This document shows, one piece after another, positions 27,273 to 36,874 of a stretch of 64,000 nucleotides of DNA. The translations under genes and the position numbers were made by a program. Each line of letters begins with the position of its first letter. The stretch's first letter is position 1. The stretch lies in assembly GCF_018128065.1 (NCBI RefSeq), contig NZ_CP072360.1, forward strand, positions 748,501 through 812,500, given 5' to 3'. Source of the DNA: Prevotella melaninogenica (GTDB lineage Bacteria > Bacteroidota > Bacteroidia > Bacteroidales > Bacteroidaceae). A model generated the notes under the pieces. That model ran no database searches, had not been told where the DNA came from, and was given only the letters and a program-made list of their open reading frames with translations.

Positions 27273-29480
27273 TTATAAGAACGCAACGGTGAGACCAGCC
27301 ATCACGATGCTGACCATACTCATCAGTTTGATAAGGATGTTAAGCGAAGGACCAGAGGTGTCTTTGAATGGGTCGCCAACGGTGTCACCCACAATCGTAG
27401 CTTTATGAGCGTCAGAGCCTTTACCACCATGGTTGCCCTCTTCAACAAACTTCTTGGCATTGTCCCATGCACCACCTGCATTCGACATGAAGACGGCAAG
27501 GGTGAAGCCTGCTGCTAAACCACCTACTAACAAGCCCAATACGCCTGCCACACCAAGTAAAAGACCTACGATGACGGGGATGATGATAGCCAATAAAGAT
27601 GGGATAATCATCTCGTGTTGAGCACTCTGTGTACTGATTTCTACACACCGTCCATAGTCTGGTGTGCCTGTTCCTTCTAATATTTCTTTAATCTCACGGA
27701 ACTGACGGCGCACCTCTGCCACCATCTTACCAGCTGCTCTACCCACGGCACCCATCGTAAGACCACAGAAGAGGAAGGCGGCCATAGCTCCGATGAACGC
27801 ACCGACAAGTACCTTTGGATTCATTAGGTTTACCTGGAAGAAGTTCATGAAGTCTGGTATCGTAGCCTTGGTAGCATCGATGGTCTCGCCTGCAACATTG
27901 GTCATCTGTGTACCAACACGTGCCATGGCAATCTTGATTTCTTCGATGTAAGAAGCCAACAGTGCCAATGCTGTCAGTGCAGCCGAACCAATAGCAAAAC
28001 CCTTACCCGTTGCCGCTGTGGTGTTACCCAAGGCATCGAGGGCATCCGTACGTTGGCGCACTTCCGCTCCTAACTCGCTCATCTCAGCGTTTCCGCCAGC
28101 ATTGTCGGCAATCGGTCCGTAAGCATCTGTTGCCAAGGTGATACCCAAGGTTGAGAGCATACCCACAGCAGCGATGCCGATACCATATAGTCCGTGCTGG
28201 ATAGACAGTGCTGACATCGACATATCAAAACCGTTGGCACAGAGATAACTCAGCATAATTGCGATGGAAATAGCGAGGACAGGAACACAGGTAGAAATCA
28301 TGCCTGTACCTATACCTTTTATAATAACTGTTGCTGAACCCGTTTGACTTGCCTCAGAAATCGCTTTTGTTGGTGTGTAACTCTGTGAAGTATAGTACTC
28401 TGTAGCCTGACCAATGATAACACCTGCTGCCAAACCAGCAATCACAGAGAAGCTAACACCGAGCCAATTCTCCAAGCCTAAGAGGTAGAGAATCAAGAAA
28501 CTGGCAGCTGCAATGAGTACGGCAGCTGTGTTCGTACCAAGTCCTAAGGCGTGGAGGAGACCCTGCATCGTTGCCCCCTCCTTCGTTCTTACCAAGAAGA
28601 TACCAAATAAACTCAAGAAAACACCCATGGCTGCGATGAGCATTGGGGCGATGACGGCACGCAACTGCATGTCACCTGCTGAGGCTGCAAAGGCGGTTGC
28701 GCCTAAGGCTGCAGTTGAAAGAATCGAACCACAATAGCTCTCGTATAGGTCGGCACCCATACCCGCCACGTCGCCCACGTTATCGCCTACGTTATCGGCA
28801 ATCGTTGCAGGGTTGCGTGGATCGTCTTCAGGGATGTTGGCTTCCACCTTACCCACAAGGTCGGCACCGACGTCAGCAGCCTTCGTATAGATACCACCAC
28901 CGACACGAGCAAACAAAGCCTGTGTAGATGCGCCCATGCCGAAGGTCAACATCGTTGTCGTGATAGTGATGAGCATTTCGCTCGTCGTCATTTTGTCAGA
29001 ATAGAACCAAGTGAGGACAATGAACCAAATGGCGATGTCTAACAATCCTAATCCTACGACAACTAATCCCATGACAGCACCCGAACGGAAGGCTATCTTG
29101 AGTCCATCGTTAAGTCCCTTACGTGCTGCGTTGGCTGTTCTTGCACTGGCGTAGGTCGCAGTTTTCATTCCGAAGAAGCCTGCAAGACCGGAGAAGAAAC
29201 CGCCTGTCAGGAAGGCAAAAGGTACCCATTCATTCTGCGCATTGAAACCATAAGCCATGATTGCGAAGACAATAGCAAGGACAACAAAGACAATCAAGAC
29301 GACTTTGTACTGCTGTTTCAGGTAAGCCATTGCACCACGTCGTACGTATTCCGCAATCTCAACCATACGTGGCGTGCCTTCTTCGGCTTTCATCATAGAC
29401 TTAAAAAAATACCATGCCATAGCCAGCGCACACACTGATGCGATGGGTATGAGCCAAAAAACCTGTGGAATGTGTTCCAT
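27273..29480 (-). CDS. hppA: Membrane-bound pyrophosphatase, ion pump
   Basis: A 735-residue pyrophosphate-energised pump with about 16 membrane helices that moves H+ and/or Na+ outward while hydrolysing PPi. The active-site segment is [20 protein letters not shown] (about residues 200-220), followed by [18 protein letters not shown]. The second is [18 protein letters not shown] near residue 455. The K+-dependence position in [10 protein letters not shown] (about residue 486) is Ala, not Lys, which marks the K+-dependent subfamily. Relatives in Bacteroidota pump Na+ and H+, but the ion here is inference. Monocistronic, with its own promoter. Confidence 0.96.
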   Translation of the reverse strand: MEHIPQVFWLIPIASVCALAMAWYFFKSMMKAEEGTPRMVEIAEYVRRGAMAYLKQQYKVVLIVFVVLAIVFAIMAYGFNAQNEWVPFAFLTGGFFSGLAGFFGMKTATYASARTANAARKGLNDGLKIAFRSGAVMGLVVVGLGLLDIAIWFIVLTWFYSDKMTTSEMLITITTTMLTFGMGASTQALFARVGGGIYTKAADVGADLVGKVEANIPEDDPRNPATIADNVGDNVGDVAGMGADLYESYCGSILSTAALGATAFAASAGDMQLRAVIAPMLIAAMGVFLSLFGIFLVRTKEGATMQGLLHALGLGTNTAAVLIAAASFLILYLLGLENWLGVSFSVIAGLAAGVIIGQATEYYTSQSYTPTKAISEASQTGSATVIIKGIGTGMISTCVPVLAISIAIMLSYLCANGFDMSMSALSIQHGLYGIGIAAVGMLSTLGITLATDAYGPIADNAGGNAEMSELGAEVRQRTDALDALGNTTAATGKGFAIGSAALTALALLASYIEEIKIAMARVGTQMTNVAGETIDATKATIPDFMNFFQVNLMNPKVLVGAFIGAMAAFLFCGLTMGAVGRAAGKMVAEVRRQFREIKEILEGTGTPDYGRCVEISTQSAQHEMIIPSLLAIIIPVIVGLLLGVAGVLGLLVGGLAAGFTLAVFMSNAGGAWDNAKKFVEEGNHGGKGSDAHKATIVGDTVGDPFKDTSGPSLNILIKLMSMVSIVMAGLTVAFL

Positions 29481-29526
29481 AATTCAATATGTTTAGGTTG
29501 TGTAATGTATTGATTGTAATATGTCG

Positions 29527-29556
29527 CAAATATATAAAAAAATATTGATAGGCAAA
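29527..29556 (-). promoter_or_regulatory. Promoter of hppA
   Basis: Minus strand TTTG (29553-29556), 18 bases, TATATTTG (29527-29534). The -7 element is perfect and the spacing is slightly short. The leader is about 40 bases. Confidence 0.6.
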
Positions 29557-29584
29557 GAGAAATGAGAAAAAAAACTCACCCTCG

Positions 29585-29608
29585 CTCCTCTCCGATTGGA
29601 GAGGGGAG
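29585..29608. repeat. GC-rich palindrome
   Basis: CTCCTCTCC and GGAGAGGGGAG around GATT. Same family as 21582-21603. Confidence 0.55.
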
Positions 29609-29713
29609 AGTAAAATGTACTGTTTGCTGGAGGTTAGAGAATAGATATACAAAAATATATCGAAAGATAGCCCCTTTATAATAATAAAGAAAGAGTTAGG
29701 TTTTTAAAATATT

Positions 29714-30168
29714 GGCTCTATAACGAATCGTGTGGGTTGTTTGACCCAATTAGAATAATATCTGCTGTATTCATAGAAAGAAGTTATTTATTCAGTTGTT
29801 TTACTCTTTAGTCAACGGAATAGGATGTTTTAAGGTCTTAATCCATACTATGTTTGTGAATGTTTACCATCATTTGCTGTCGTGCGGATGTTTAGCACAT
29901 GTGGTGCGGATGCTTAGCACATATGGTGTGGAGGCTTAACACCACATGTGCGGAGGCTTAAATTCACTATGCTATATGGATAACAGGGGATGAAATGTGA
30001 GAAAAACGTTGTAATACTAAGAATAAACAGGAGGTATGTAGAAGTTTGATTAGCTCAAACTCCTTATATTTGTATATTAATCCGTCTTCTTCTGTTCAGC
30101 ATAAAGCCATTAAGCATAGGGACGCTGGCAAGAAAAAACTATTTACCCACACGATTCGTTATAGAACC
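29714..30168. mobile_element. MITE-like element, copy 1 (ISL3-type ends)
   Basis: A 455-bp element with 24-bp terminal inverted repeats beginning GG[C/T]TCTATAACGAATCGTG, one difference between ends. It aligns throughout with copy 2 (58625-59092) with scattered differences. It has no gene. A block of palindromes (CACATGTGGTGCGG, CACATATGGTGTGG, CACCACATGTGCGG at about 29895-29955) lies inside. Flanks are AAAATATT and AATATATA, so a target duplication is not clear. Together with the GC-rich palindromes it fills the gap 29481-30240. Confidence 0.8.
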
Positions 30169-30203
30169 AATATATACGAACATATAAGGGTATCTCGCTT
30201 TTC

Positions 30204-30238
30204 ACTCCCCCTCTCCAATTGGGGAGGGGCGGGGGTGA
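30204..30238. repeat. GC-rich palindrome
   Basis: CCCCCTCTCCAATTGGGGAG is followed by GGGCGGGGG. A strong hairpin abutting the stop of the nitroreductase gene (30241), where it may terminate that transcript. Confidence 0.55.
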
Positions 30239-30240
30239 GG

Positions 30241-30972
30241 CTACCATTGCTTTTTCAACGTCTCCAACAACTCCTTCGATATAGCCTCATTCGCCTCCTT
30301 CGTGTAACGTAGGTCGGTAAAGACTTGTGCGAGGGTCTCTTTGTTGTTGATTTCAACGAAGTGTTTGTTTTCAGGCAGCTGCTCCTTTGGTGTATAGAAA
30401 GCATTGATGCGGTCGGGTGTGTAGTCGTTGTAAGTTTCGTTGTGGATGATGCTATCGATAGGTAGACGGTCAACGAGGGGAGGGTCTTCAGCAGGCCAAC
30501 CGAGCGTGATGGTAGCGACAGGCATTACAAGGCGAGGAAGCTGTAATACTTCAATAATCGTCTTAGAGTTGTAGATGGTTGTTCCCAAGAAGCAAGTTCC
30601 CAAGCCTTCTTCTTCTGCAAGGTTGCAGAAAGTCTGACAATAGAGCAGCGCATCTGTAGTAGCATTGAGGAACGATAGGAGGTTGTCGTAGCCAGGTGTT
30701 GCCTTACGGTTCTCCGCCCAGAGAGTTGTACGACGGAAGTCTGCGCAGAAAGTTAGTACTACGGGTGCACCCTCCACCATCGGCTGATTGAAATGAGCAG
30801 GTGCGAGTTGCGCCTTCTTTTTCGCATTACGTGTGATGATAACCGAATAAAGCTGCAGGTTTCCCATTGTTGGTGTACGTTCAGCTTTCTCCAATAAAGT
30901 CCTTAATAAAGGCTCAGATACATCTTTGTTGGTGTATTTTCTTATAGTCTTTCTTGTATTGATGGTTTCCAT
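30241..30972 (-). CDS. Nitroreductase family protein
   Basis: A 243-residue flavin-dependent nitroreductase-like oxidoreductase. The start METINTRKTIRKYTNKDVSE is chosen because it opens with the family's RxxIRxYxxxxV pattern, and the promoter at 30993-31000 lies just upstream. FMN-binding features are RTPTMGNLQLYSVII near residue 40 and GLGTCFLGTTIY near 130. The substrate is unknown. Members reduce nitro compounds, quinones or flavins with NAD(P)H. Divergent from the ribonucleotide reductase gene. Confidence 0.9.
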   Translation of the reverse strand: METINTRKTIRKYTNKDVSEPLLRTLLEKAERTPTMGNLQLYSVIITRNAKKKAQLAPAHFNQPMVEGAPVVLTFCADFRRTTLWAENRKATPGYDNLLSFLNATTDALLYCQTFCNLAEEEGLGTCFLGTTIYNSKTIIEVLQLPRLVMPVATITLGWPAEDPPLVDRLPIDSIIHNETYNDYTPDRINAFYTPKEQLPENKHFVEINNKETLAQVFTDLRYTKEANEAISKELLETLKKQW

Positions 30973-30992
30973 TTTAGATAATTTTGATGCTA

Positions 30993-31000
30993 CAAAGTTA
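30993..31000 (-). promoter_or_regulatory. -7 promoter element of the nitroreductase
   Basis: Minus strand TAACTTTG. The leader is about 15-20 bases. A weaker plus-strand TAACTTCG at 31033-31040 may serve the divergent nrdJ. Confidence 0.5.
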
Positions 31001-31068
31001 AGTAAATGTTTTCTATTTTGGAAAACAATTCGTAACTTCGCAGTCGAAAAAATTCTAAAACGACAATA

Positions 31069-33669
31069 ATGGAAACCAACCAAACCTACTCATTTGATGA
31101 AGCCTATCAGGCAACTTTAGCCTATTTCGGTGGCGATGAACTTGCTGCTCGTGTGTGGGTCAACAAGTATGCGATGAAGGACAGCTTTGGAAATATCTAC
31201 GAGAAATCGCCAGAACAGATGCATTGGCGCATTGCTAATGAGATTGCTCGTATTGAGAAAAATTATAAAAATCCATTGACGGCACAGGAGGTGTTCGAGC
31301 TCTTGGACCATTTCCGATATATTATTCCAGCTGGTAGTCCGATGACAGGTATTGGTAATAACTATCAGGTAGCCTCCCTCTCCAACTGTTTCGTCATCGG
31401 TTTGGAAGGTAATGCCGATTCCTATGGTGCCATTATGCGCATTGACGAAGAGCAGGTACAGCTGATGAAGCGTCGTGGTGGCGTGGGGCACGATCTAAGT
31501 CATATCCGCCCGAAAGGGTCACCAGTGAATAATTCTGCCCTGACCTCAACAGGACTTGTTCCTTTTATGGAGCGTTATTCCAACAGTACACGTGAGGTTG
31601 CGCAGGACGGTCGTCGTGGTGCTTTGATGCTTTCCGTAAGTATCAAGCATCCTGATTCAGAGGCTTTCATTGATGCCAAGATGGAAGAAGGAAAGGTGAC
31701 GGGTGCCAACGTATCGGTGAAGATTACAGATGAGTTCATGCAGGCTATCGTTGAGGATAAGAAATATGTGCAGCAGTTCCCTATCGATAGCAATAACCCA
31801 AGTGTTACAAAGGAGGTTTCTGCGAAAGAATTATGGGGAAAGATAGTACACAATGCGTGGAAGAGTGCCGAGCCAGGTGTTTTGTTCTGGGATACGATTA
31901 TCCGTGAGAGCATCCCTGACTGTTATGCAGACCTTGGCTTCCAGACTGTCTCAACCAACCCTTGTGGTGAGATTCCGCTCTGTCCTTACGACAGTTGTCG
32001 ACTCCTTTCGTTGAATCTCTATTCCTATGTTATCGATCCGTTCACCGATCATGCCCGCTTCGATATGGAATTATTCAAGCGTCATGCACAACTCGCACAG
32101 CGTTTGATGGACGACATCATTGACCTTGAGATGGAGAAAATCGACCTCATCATGTCGAAGATAAAGGCGGATCCTCAGGATGATGAGGTGAAGCATGCAG
32201 AGTATCATCTTTGGGAGAAGATAAAGAAAAAGAGCTGCCAGGGTCGTCGTACGGGTGTTGGTATCACCGCTGAAGGCGATATGATTGCCGCCATGGGCTT
32301 ACGTTATGGTACACAGGAAGCAACCGACTTCTCGGTAGGAATTCATCGTACATTGGCGTTGAACGCTTATCGCTCATCGGTGACTATGGCGCAGGAGCGT
32401 GGAGCTTTCGAGATTTATGATGCGAAACGTGAAGAGAAAAATCCGTTTATCCTTCGTTTGAAGGAGGCTGATGGTCAGCTTTATGAGGATATGAAGAAGT
32501 ATGGTCGTCGAAATATCGCCTGTCTGACGATTGCACCAACGGGTACGACATCGCTGATGACACAGACGACTTCGGGTATCGAACCCGTCTTCATGCCTGT
32601 CTATAAGCGTCGTCGTAAGGTTAATCCAAATGATGCTGATGTACACGTAGACTTCGTCGATGAGGTGGGCGATTCTTTTGAAGAGTACATTGTTTACCAC
32701 CGTAAGTTCTTGACTTGGATGGAGGTGAACGGAATTGACACGCAGAAGAAATACAGTCAAGAAGAGATTGATGCGCTTGTGAAGCGTTCACCTTATTATA
32801 AAGCAACGGCCAACGACGTTGATTGGCTGATGAAGGTGCGCATGCAGGGCGAGATTCAGAAGTGGGTTGACCATTCTATCTCTGTGACAGTGAACCTTCC
32901 TAACCAAGTTGATGAGGAGTTGGTCAATAAACTCTATGTGGAGGCGTGGCGCAGTGGCTGTAAGGGTTGTACTATCTATCGTGATGGTAGTCGTTCGGGT
33001 GTGATGATTTCTGTGTCTAAGAAGGATAAGAAGAAGGATGAAAAACCTGTTGATGAGGAGAAGATAAAAGACCTAAACTCAGCAGAGGAGCACCACGAAC
33101 ATCTCAGTAACCGCCCACAAGTGATTGAGGTTCGTCCAAAAGAATTGGAATGTGACGTTGTTCGTTTCCAAAATAATAAAGAGAAATGGGTGGCTTTCGT
33201 TGGCTTGTTAGACGGTTATCCTTACGAAATCTTTACTGGTTTGCAGGATGATGAAGAGGGGATTGCGCTTCCAAAGAGCGTCACGAAGGGTAAGATTATC
33301 AAGCAGACAGCTGAGGATGGAAGTCATCGTTACGACTTCCAGTTCGAGAATAAGCGTGGTTACAAGACTACTGTTGAAGGCTTGTCAGAGAAGTTCAATC
33401 CAGAGTATTGGAACTATGCGAAGCTGATCTCAGGTGTGCTTCGTTATCGTATGCCAATCGATCACGTCATCAAACTTGTTGGCTCGCTACAATTGAAGAA
33501 TGAAAGTATCAATACCTGGAAGAATGGTGTTGAGCGAGCTTTGAAGAAATACGTTAGTGATGGTACGAGTGCGTCAGGCTTGAAATGTCCTGTTTGTGGT
33601 CAAGAGACCCTTGTTTATCAGGAAGGCTGTCTAATCTGTACCAACTGTGGAGCTTCACGTTGTGGCTAA
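31069..33669 (+). CDS. nrdJ: Adenosylcobalamin-dependent ribonucleotide reductase (class II)
   Basis: An 866-residue class II ribonucleotide reductase that converts ribonucleotides to deoxyribonucleotides using coenzyme B12, so it works with or without oxygen. Catalytic landmarks are SNCFVIG (near residue 106), STNPCGEIPLCPYDSCRL (about 295-312) and the phosphate-binding IAPTGTTSLMTQTTSGIEP (about 490). The carboxy end has a charged linker with many Lys and Glu (about 645-680) and a four-cysteine zinc ribbon, CPVCG...CTNCGASRCG (about 840-866). No cobalamin riboswitch is seen upstream, where the divergent gap is only about 100 bases. Confidence 0.94.
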   Translation: METNQTYSFDEAYQATLAYFGGDELAARVWVNKYAMKDSFGNIYEKSPEQMHWRIANEIARIEKNYKNPLTAQEVFELLDHFRYIIPAGSPMTGIGNNYQVASLSNCFVIGLEGNADSYGAIMRIDEEQVQLMKRRGGVGHDLSHIRPKGSPVNNSALTSTGLVPFMERYSNSTREVAQDGRRGALMLSVSIKHPDSEAFIDAKMEEGKVTGANVSVKITDEFMQAIVEDKKYVQQFPIDSNNPSVTKEVSAKELWGKIVHNAWKSAEPGVLFWDTIIRESIPDCYADLGFQTVSTNPCGEIPLCPYDSCRLLSLNLYSYVIDPFTDHARFDMELFKRHAQLAQRLMDDIIDLEMEKIDLIMSKIKADPQDDEVKHAEYHLWEKIKKKSCQGRRTGVGITAEGDMIAAMGLRYGTQEATDFSVGIHRTLALNAYRSSVTMAQERGAFEIYDAKREEKNPFILRLKEADGQLYEDMKKYGRRNIACLTIAPTGTTSLMTQTTSGIEPVFMPVYKRRRKVNPNDADVHVDFVDEVGDSFEEYIVYHRKFLTWMEVNGIDTQKKYSQEEIDALVKRSPYYKATANDVDWLMKVRMQGEIQKWVDHSISVTVNLPNQVDEELVNKLYVEAWRSGCKGCTIYRDGSRSGVMISVSKKDKKKDEKPVDEEKIKDLNSAEEHHEHLSNRPQVIEVRPKELECDVVRFQNNKEKWVAFVGLLDGYPYEIFTGLQDDEEGIALPKSVTKGKIIKQTAEDGSHRYDFQFENKRGYKTTVEGLSEKFNPEYWNYAKLISGVLRYRMPIDHVIKLVGSLQLKNESINTWKNGVERALKKYVSDGTSASGLKCPVCGQETLVYQEGCLICTNCGASRCG

Positions 33670-33738
33670 ATGATTATCAGGAAGATAGTAATAAAACAGA
33701 GGGCAGGTCGCTCGTCTTGCTCTCGCTTCTCTTAACGA

Positions 33739-34125
33739 ATGATGAAATTAATGACAAGTTACATACTCCTGCAAGGTCTCCACTTTCATGCTCGTATTGG
33801 AGTAGGGGAGCAGGAACGTGTTGTTGGTAACGAGTATGTTGTCGACCTGCGGATAGGTTATCCATTTACAAAGGCAATGGAGAGCGATGATGTCGCCGAC
33901 ACATTGAACTATGCAGAGGTGTTTCATGTCATTAGGGAGGTAATGAAACAACCTGCCCGCCTCTTAGAGTCAGTTGCTGGCTCCATTGTAGAAGTCTTGT
34001 GTGTGGCTTTTCCAACGATAAGTAGTATCGACTTAAAGCTCGTGAAACTAAATCCACCAATGGGTGCAGATAGTGACGGAGCAGGCGTGGAATTACACTT
34101 AATAAATGATAAAACCAAAGATTAG
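33739..34125 (+). CDS. folB: Dihydroneopterin aldolase
   Basis: A 128-residue folate-pathway enzyme that splits dihydroneopterin to 6-hydroxymethyl-dihydropterin. Landmarks are YILLQGLHFHARIGVGEQER, YAEVFHVIREVM and the ending motif KLVKLNPPMGAD. A shorter start at 33751 (MTSYILL) is equally likely. The end of the gene overlaps the promoter of the amidase that follows. Confidence 0.92.
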   Translation: MMKLMTSYILLQGLHFHARIGVGEQERVVGNEYVVDLRIGYPFTKAMESDDVADTLNYAEVFHVIREVMKQPARLLESVAGSIVEVLCVAFPTISSIDLKLVKLNPPMGADSDGAGVELHLINDKTKD

Positions 34126-34129
34126 AGTC

Positions 34130-34159
34130 TTGATTTCCCAACGAAAAGTCGTATCTTTG
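34130..34159 (+). promoter_or_regulatory. Promoter of the amidase, after the folB stop
   Basis: TTG (34130-34132), 19 bases, then TATCTTTG (34152-34159). The -7 match is perfect and lies 18 bases before the ATG at 34178. Confidence 0.55.
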
Positions 34160-34177
34160 TCCTTTAAATGCTTAAGT

Positions 34178-35509
34178 ATGTTAAAAAAAATACCGCTTCT
34201 CTTTGTTTTCTTAGTCTTGTCAGTAGGATTGTCATGGGCTTCAGATGGACGTTTCACACTGGTGATTGATGCCGGTCATGGTGGTCGTGATGTCGGTGCT
34301 ATTGGGGCAATATCAAGAGAGAAGGATATCAACTTGAATGTAGCTTTGGCCTTTGGTCGTTATGTAGAGCAGAATATGCCTGACGTAAATGTCATTTACA
34401 CGCGTAAGAATGATGTCTTCATCCCTTTGCATCAACGTGCTGATATCGCCAATAAAGCAAAGGCCGACCTCTTTATCTCTGTGCATACAAACTCTGTGGC
34501 ATCGGGTCGTTATGTCAAAGGCTTTCAGGTCTATACCTTAGGTATGCACCGTGCGAAAGACAACCTTGATGTTGCGATGCGTGAGAATGGCGTTATCTCG
34601 ATGGAGAAAGGCTATCAGCAGACTTATCAGGGCTTCGATCCAAAGTCGTCAGAGAGTTATATCATGTTTGAATTCATGCAGAACTCAAATATGGAGCGGA
34701 GCGTTGAACTGGCACGAATGATACAGAACTCGGTCTGTTCTTCTGCCGGACGTGTTGATAAGGGGGTTCACCAGGCTGGTTTCCTCGTGCTACGTGAGAG
34801 TTATATGCCGAGCTGCCTGATAGAGTTAGGCTTTATCACGGCAGCCGATGAGGAGGAGTTTCTGAACTCTCCAGCAGGTATTGATGCGATGGCAAAAGGT
34901 ATTTATAATGCTTTTGTTCAATATAAGAATAAGTATGACAACCGTATCGTCGTTCCTTATCGTCCTGCTGAAAACAAACGTATCGTCGTTGACCACGTTA
35001 TTCCAGCGGCACCAACAGATAATCCACGCTCTGTTGTGCCTGTTGAAAGACCTCGTTCAACGGCTCCTGTAAAGAGAAATCGTTCAACTGTTCCTGTGGA
35101 GCAGCCTCGCTCTTCAGTACCAGCACCGAAGCCTCGCCCAATGAATAAGGTACAAGAAGCGAAGAAAAGAATATCAGATGCTATTCGAGAACTGCTCCCT
35201 TGTAATGACTCACAAACTCAATCTCAAAATAGTCAGCCTGTATTTAAGGTGCAGATACTTGCTTCTAATCGACAGTTGCGGTCGGGTAGTGAAATGTTTC
35301 GTGGGCGTACAGATATTGATTGTGTGAAGGAAGGAAACTTCTATAAATATACGATAGGGTCCAGTACGAATTACAATGAGATAGCCCGACTACGCAGTAA
35401 GCTGTTGAAAGACTTCCCACAGTCATTCATTATTGCCTACAAAGGTGGTGCTCGTATGGATGTTAATCAGGCAATAACAGAGTTTCTTAAGAATAAAAAG
35501 AATAAGTAA
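34178..35509 (+). CDS. N-acetylmuramoyl-L-alanine amidase
   Basis: A 443-residue zinc amidase of the AmiA/B/C type that cuts the peptide from peptidoglycan glycan strands in the periplasm, typically during cell separation. The start MLKKIPLLFVFLVLS is used because it gives a signal peptide ending SWA and follows the promoter. The catalytic domain runs from VIDAGHGGRDVGAIG (first zinc His) through LFISVHTNS to SCLIELGFITAADEEE (catalytic Glu), about residues 25-250. A Pro/Arg-rich linker with repeated VPVE-type units follows (about 270-330). The last 80 residues (FKVQILASNRQL...) resemble a SPOR-like peptidoglycan-binding domain. Confidence 0.93.
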   Translation: MLKKIPLLFVFLVLSVGLSWASDGRFTLVIDAGHGGRDVGAIGAISREKDINLNVALAFGRYVEQNMPDVNVIYTRKNDVFIPLHQRADIANKAKADLFISVHTNSVASGRYVKGFQVYTLGMHRAKDNLDVAMRENGVISMEKGYQQTYQGFDPKSSESYIMFEFMQNSNMERSVELARMIQNSVCSSAGRVDKGVHQAGFLVLRESYMPSCLIELGFITAADEEEFLNSPAGIDAMAKGIYNAFVQYKNKYDNRIVVPYRPAENKRIVVDHVIPAAPTDNPRSVVPVERPRSTAPVKRNRSTVPVEQPRSSVPAPKPRPMNKVQEAKKRISDAIRELLPCNDSQTQSQNSQPVFKVQILASNRQLRSGSEMFRGRTDIDCVKEGNFYKYTIGSSTNYNEIARLRSKLLKDFPQSFIIAYKGGARMDVNQAITEFLKNKKNK

Positions 35510-35520
35510 ATAAAACGGAT

Positions 35521-36501
35521 ATGAAGAAAGTTTTTACTCCACAAGTTAAGATTGCAGTTGTCGCTATACTTGCAATTATTGTGTTGTTCTTTGGAATGGA
35601 GTTCTTAAAGGGCTTGTCACTCTTTTCGAACGATGCACATTATAAAATTAAGTTCAATGACATCACGGGCTTGTCTAAATCTACTCCAGTTTACGCACGT
35701 GGTTTCAAGGTGGGTATAGTTAGGAATATTGATTATGATTATGACAAGTTGGGCGAGTTGATTACTGTCGATATTGATGTTGATAGAACACTGAGAATTC
35801 CAGAAGGAAGTACCGCTGAGATTATTAGCGATATCATGGGGAATGTGAAAGTCGAACTAAAATTTGCCAAGAATGCCCAAATATTGAAGGAAAACGGATG
35901 GATCGACGGAAGTATCAACGATGGTACCTTAGGTGATATAAAGAGTATGGTACCTTCCTTCCAGAAGATGTTGCCAAAGGTGGATAGCATTCTTGGTAGT
36001 GTAAATGCTCTTCTTGCTGACCCAGCTTTAAAAAGTTCTTTACATAATATAGACAAGATTACTACTGACCTCACTACTTCAACCCATGAGTTAAATACCT
36101 TGTTGGCGCAGGTTAACGGCTCTCTCCCTCCTGTGATGGCGAAGGCAGGTAAGGCGATGGATAATGCCAACGGTGTGATGGTCAATGCCAATAGAGGTAT
36201 TACGGAAGCTCGTGGAGCGATTCGTGGAGCAAATACGATGATGGCAACGCTTAATAATAAGGTGGACGGACTGGATGTAGAGGGAACATTGGCTAAGGTT
36301 AATTCAACTTTAGACAATATGCAGGCATTCACAGCTAAGTTGAACAGCAACGAGGGTACGATAGGCTTAATGCTAAATGACGCCTCTTTGTACAATAATC
36401 TTAATAGTACAATGCGTTCTGCAGATAGTCTTTTGATAAATCTTAAAGCACATCCTAAGCGTTATGTTCACTTCTCTCTCTTTGGAAGAAAAGATAAGTA
36501 A
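35521..36501 (+). CDS. MCE/MlaD family lipid-transport protein
   Basis: A 326-residue MCE-domain protein anchored by one amino-terminal helix (about residues 10-30). The MCE fold follows: GLSKSTPVYARGFKVGIVRN (about 50-70) and TLRIPEGSTAEIISDIMGN. A long helical carboxy end (about 150-310) has heptad-like character and NAN-rich turns. Such proteins form hexameric rings that carry phospholipid between membranes. The usual partner ATPase and permease genes are not adjacent here. It follows the amidase by 11 bases and is likely co-transcribed. Confidence 0.92.
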   Translation: MKKVFTPQVKIAVVAILAIIVLFFGMEFLKGLSLFSNDAHYKIKFNDITGLSKSTPVYARGFKVGIVRNIDYDYDKLGELITVDIDVDRTLRIPEGSTAEIISDIMGNVKVELKFAKNAQILKENGWIDGSINDGTLGDIKSMVPSFQKMLPKVDSILGSVNALLADPALKSSLHNIDKITTDLTTSTHELNTLLAQVNGSLPPVMAKAGKAMDNANGVMVNANRGITEARGAIRGANTMMATLNNKVDGLDVEGTLAKVNSTLDNMQAFTAKLNSNEGTIGLMLNDASLYNNLNSTMRSADSLLINLKAHPKRYVHFSLFGRKDK

Positions 36502-36541
36502 TTTAAATATTGTCTAAATAAAACGTACGATGTTTCACACA

Positions 36542-36594
36542 CAGGGAAAGTGTCTTGAAGCCGTTTGAATATCAGCTTCTTTACGCTTTCCCTG
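36542..36594 (+). terminator. Hairpin terminator after the MCE gene
   Basis: CAGGGAAAG (36542-36550) pairs with CTTTCCCTG (36586-36594), with an inner GAAGC/GCTTC stem (36557-36561, 36575-36579). It lies in the 373-base gap before dnaA. The rest of that gap holds the dnaA promoter, and no cluster of DnaA boxes is seen. Confidence 0.55.
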
Positions 36595-36772
36595 CATTTG
36601 TTTCACTTCTTAGGCTGAATAGGGCATAAGTTAGGTTAAACAGATTGTTTTTCAGACACTTACAATTACGCAACCGAGTGTAAACGTAGGATAATAAGAT
36701 GGTTGGTGCAAAGTCCACAGATATAGCACTTTACAAACTCTCTATTGTCTGATATATAATCTTACAGATAGT

Positions 36773-36800
36773 TATCTTTGTAAATAAATTACTATCTTTG
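36773..36800 (+). promoter_or_regulatory. Tandem -7 elements upstream of dnaA
   Basis: TATCTTTG occurs twice, at 36773-36780 and 36793-36800, both perfect TAnnTTTG matches spaced 20 bases apart. This suggests two start sites for dnaA. Confidence 0.55.
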
Positions 36801-36874
36801 CACTATCAGATAAATCAGAGATAGACGGCTTGCCACTATTTCGAGAAAGACATAGATATTATAGACAACCAATT

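Noticed and set aside
30046..30312. An 88-codon frame across the first MITE
   Set aside because: It runs across the MITE end into the nitroreductase gene in the wrong strand and is not preserved in the second MITE copy.
30973..31068. Cobalamin riboswitch before the B12-dependent reductase
   Set aside because: The divergent gap is about 100 bases and lacks the B12-box pattern.
36502..36874. Replication origin next to dnaA
   Set aside because: Only scattered CCACAG-like matches and no cluster of DnaA boxes or A/T-rich unwinding array is visible. dnaA is often away from the origin in this phylum.
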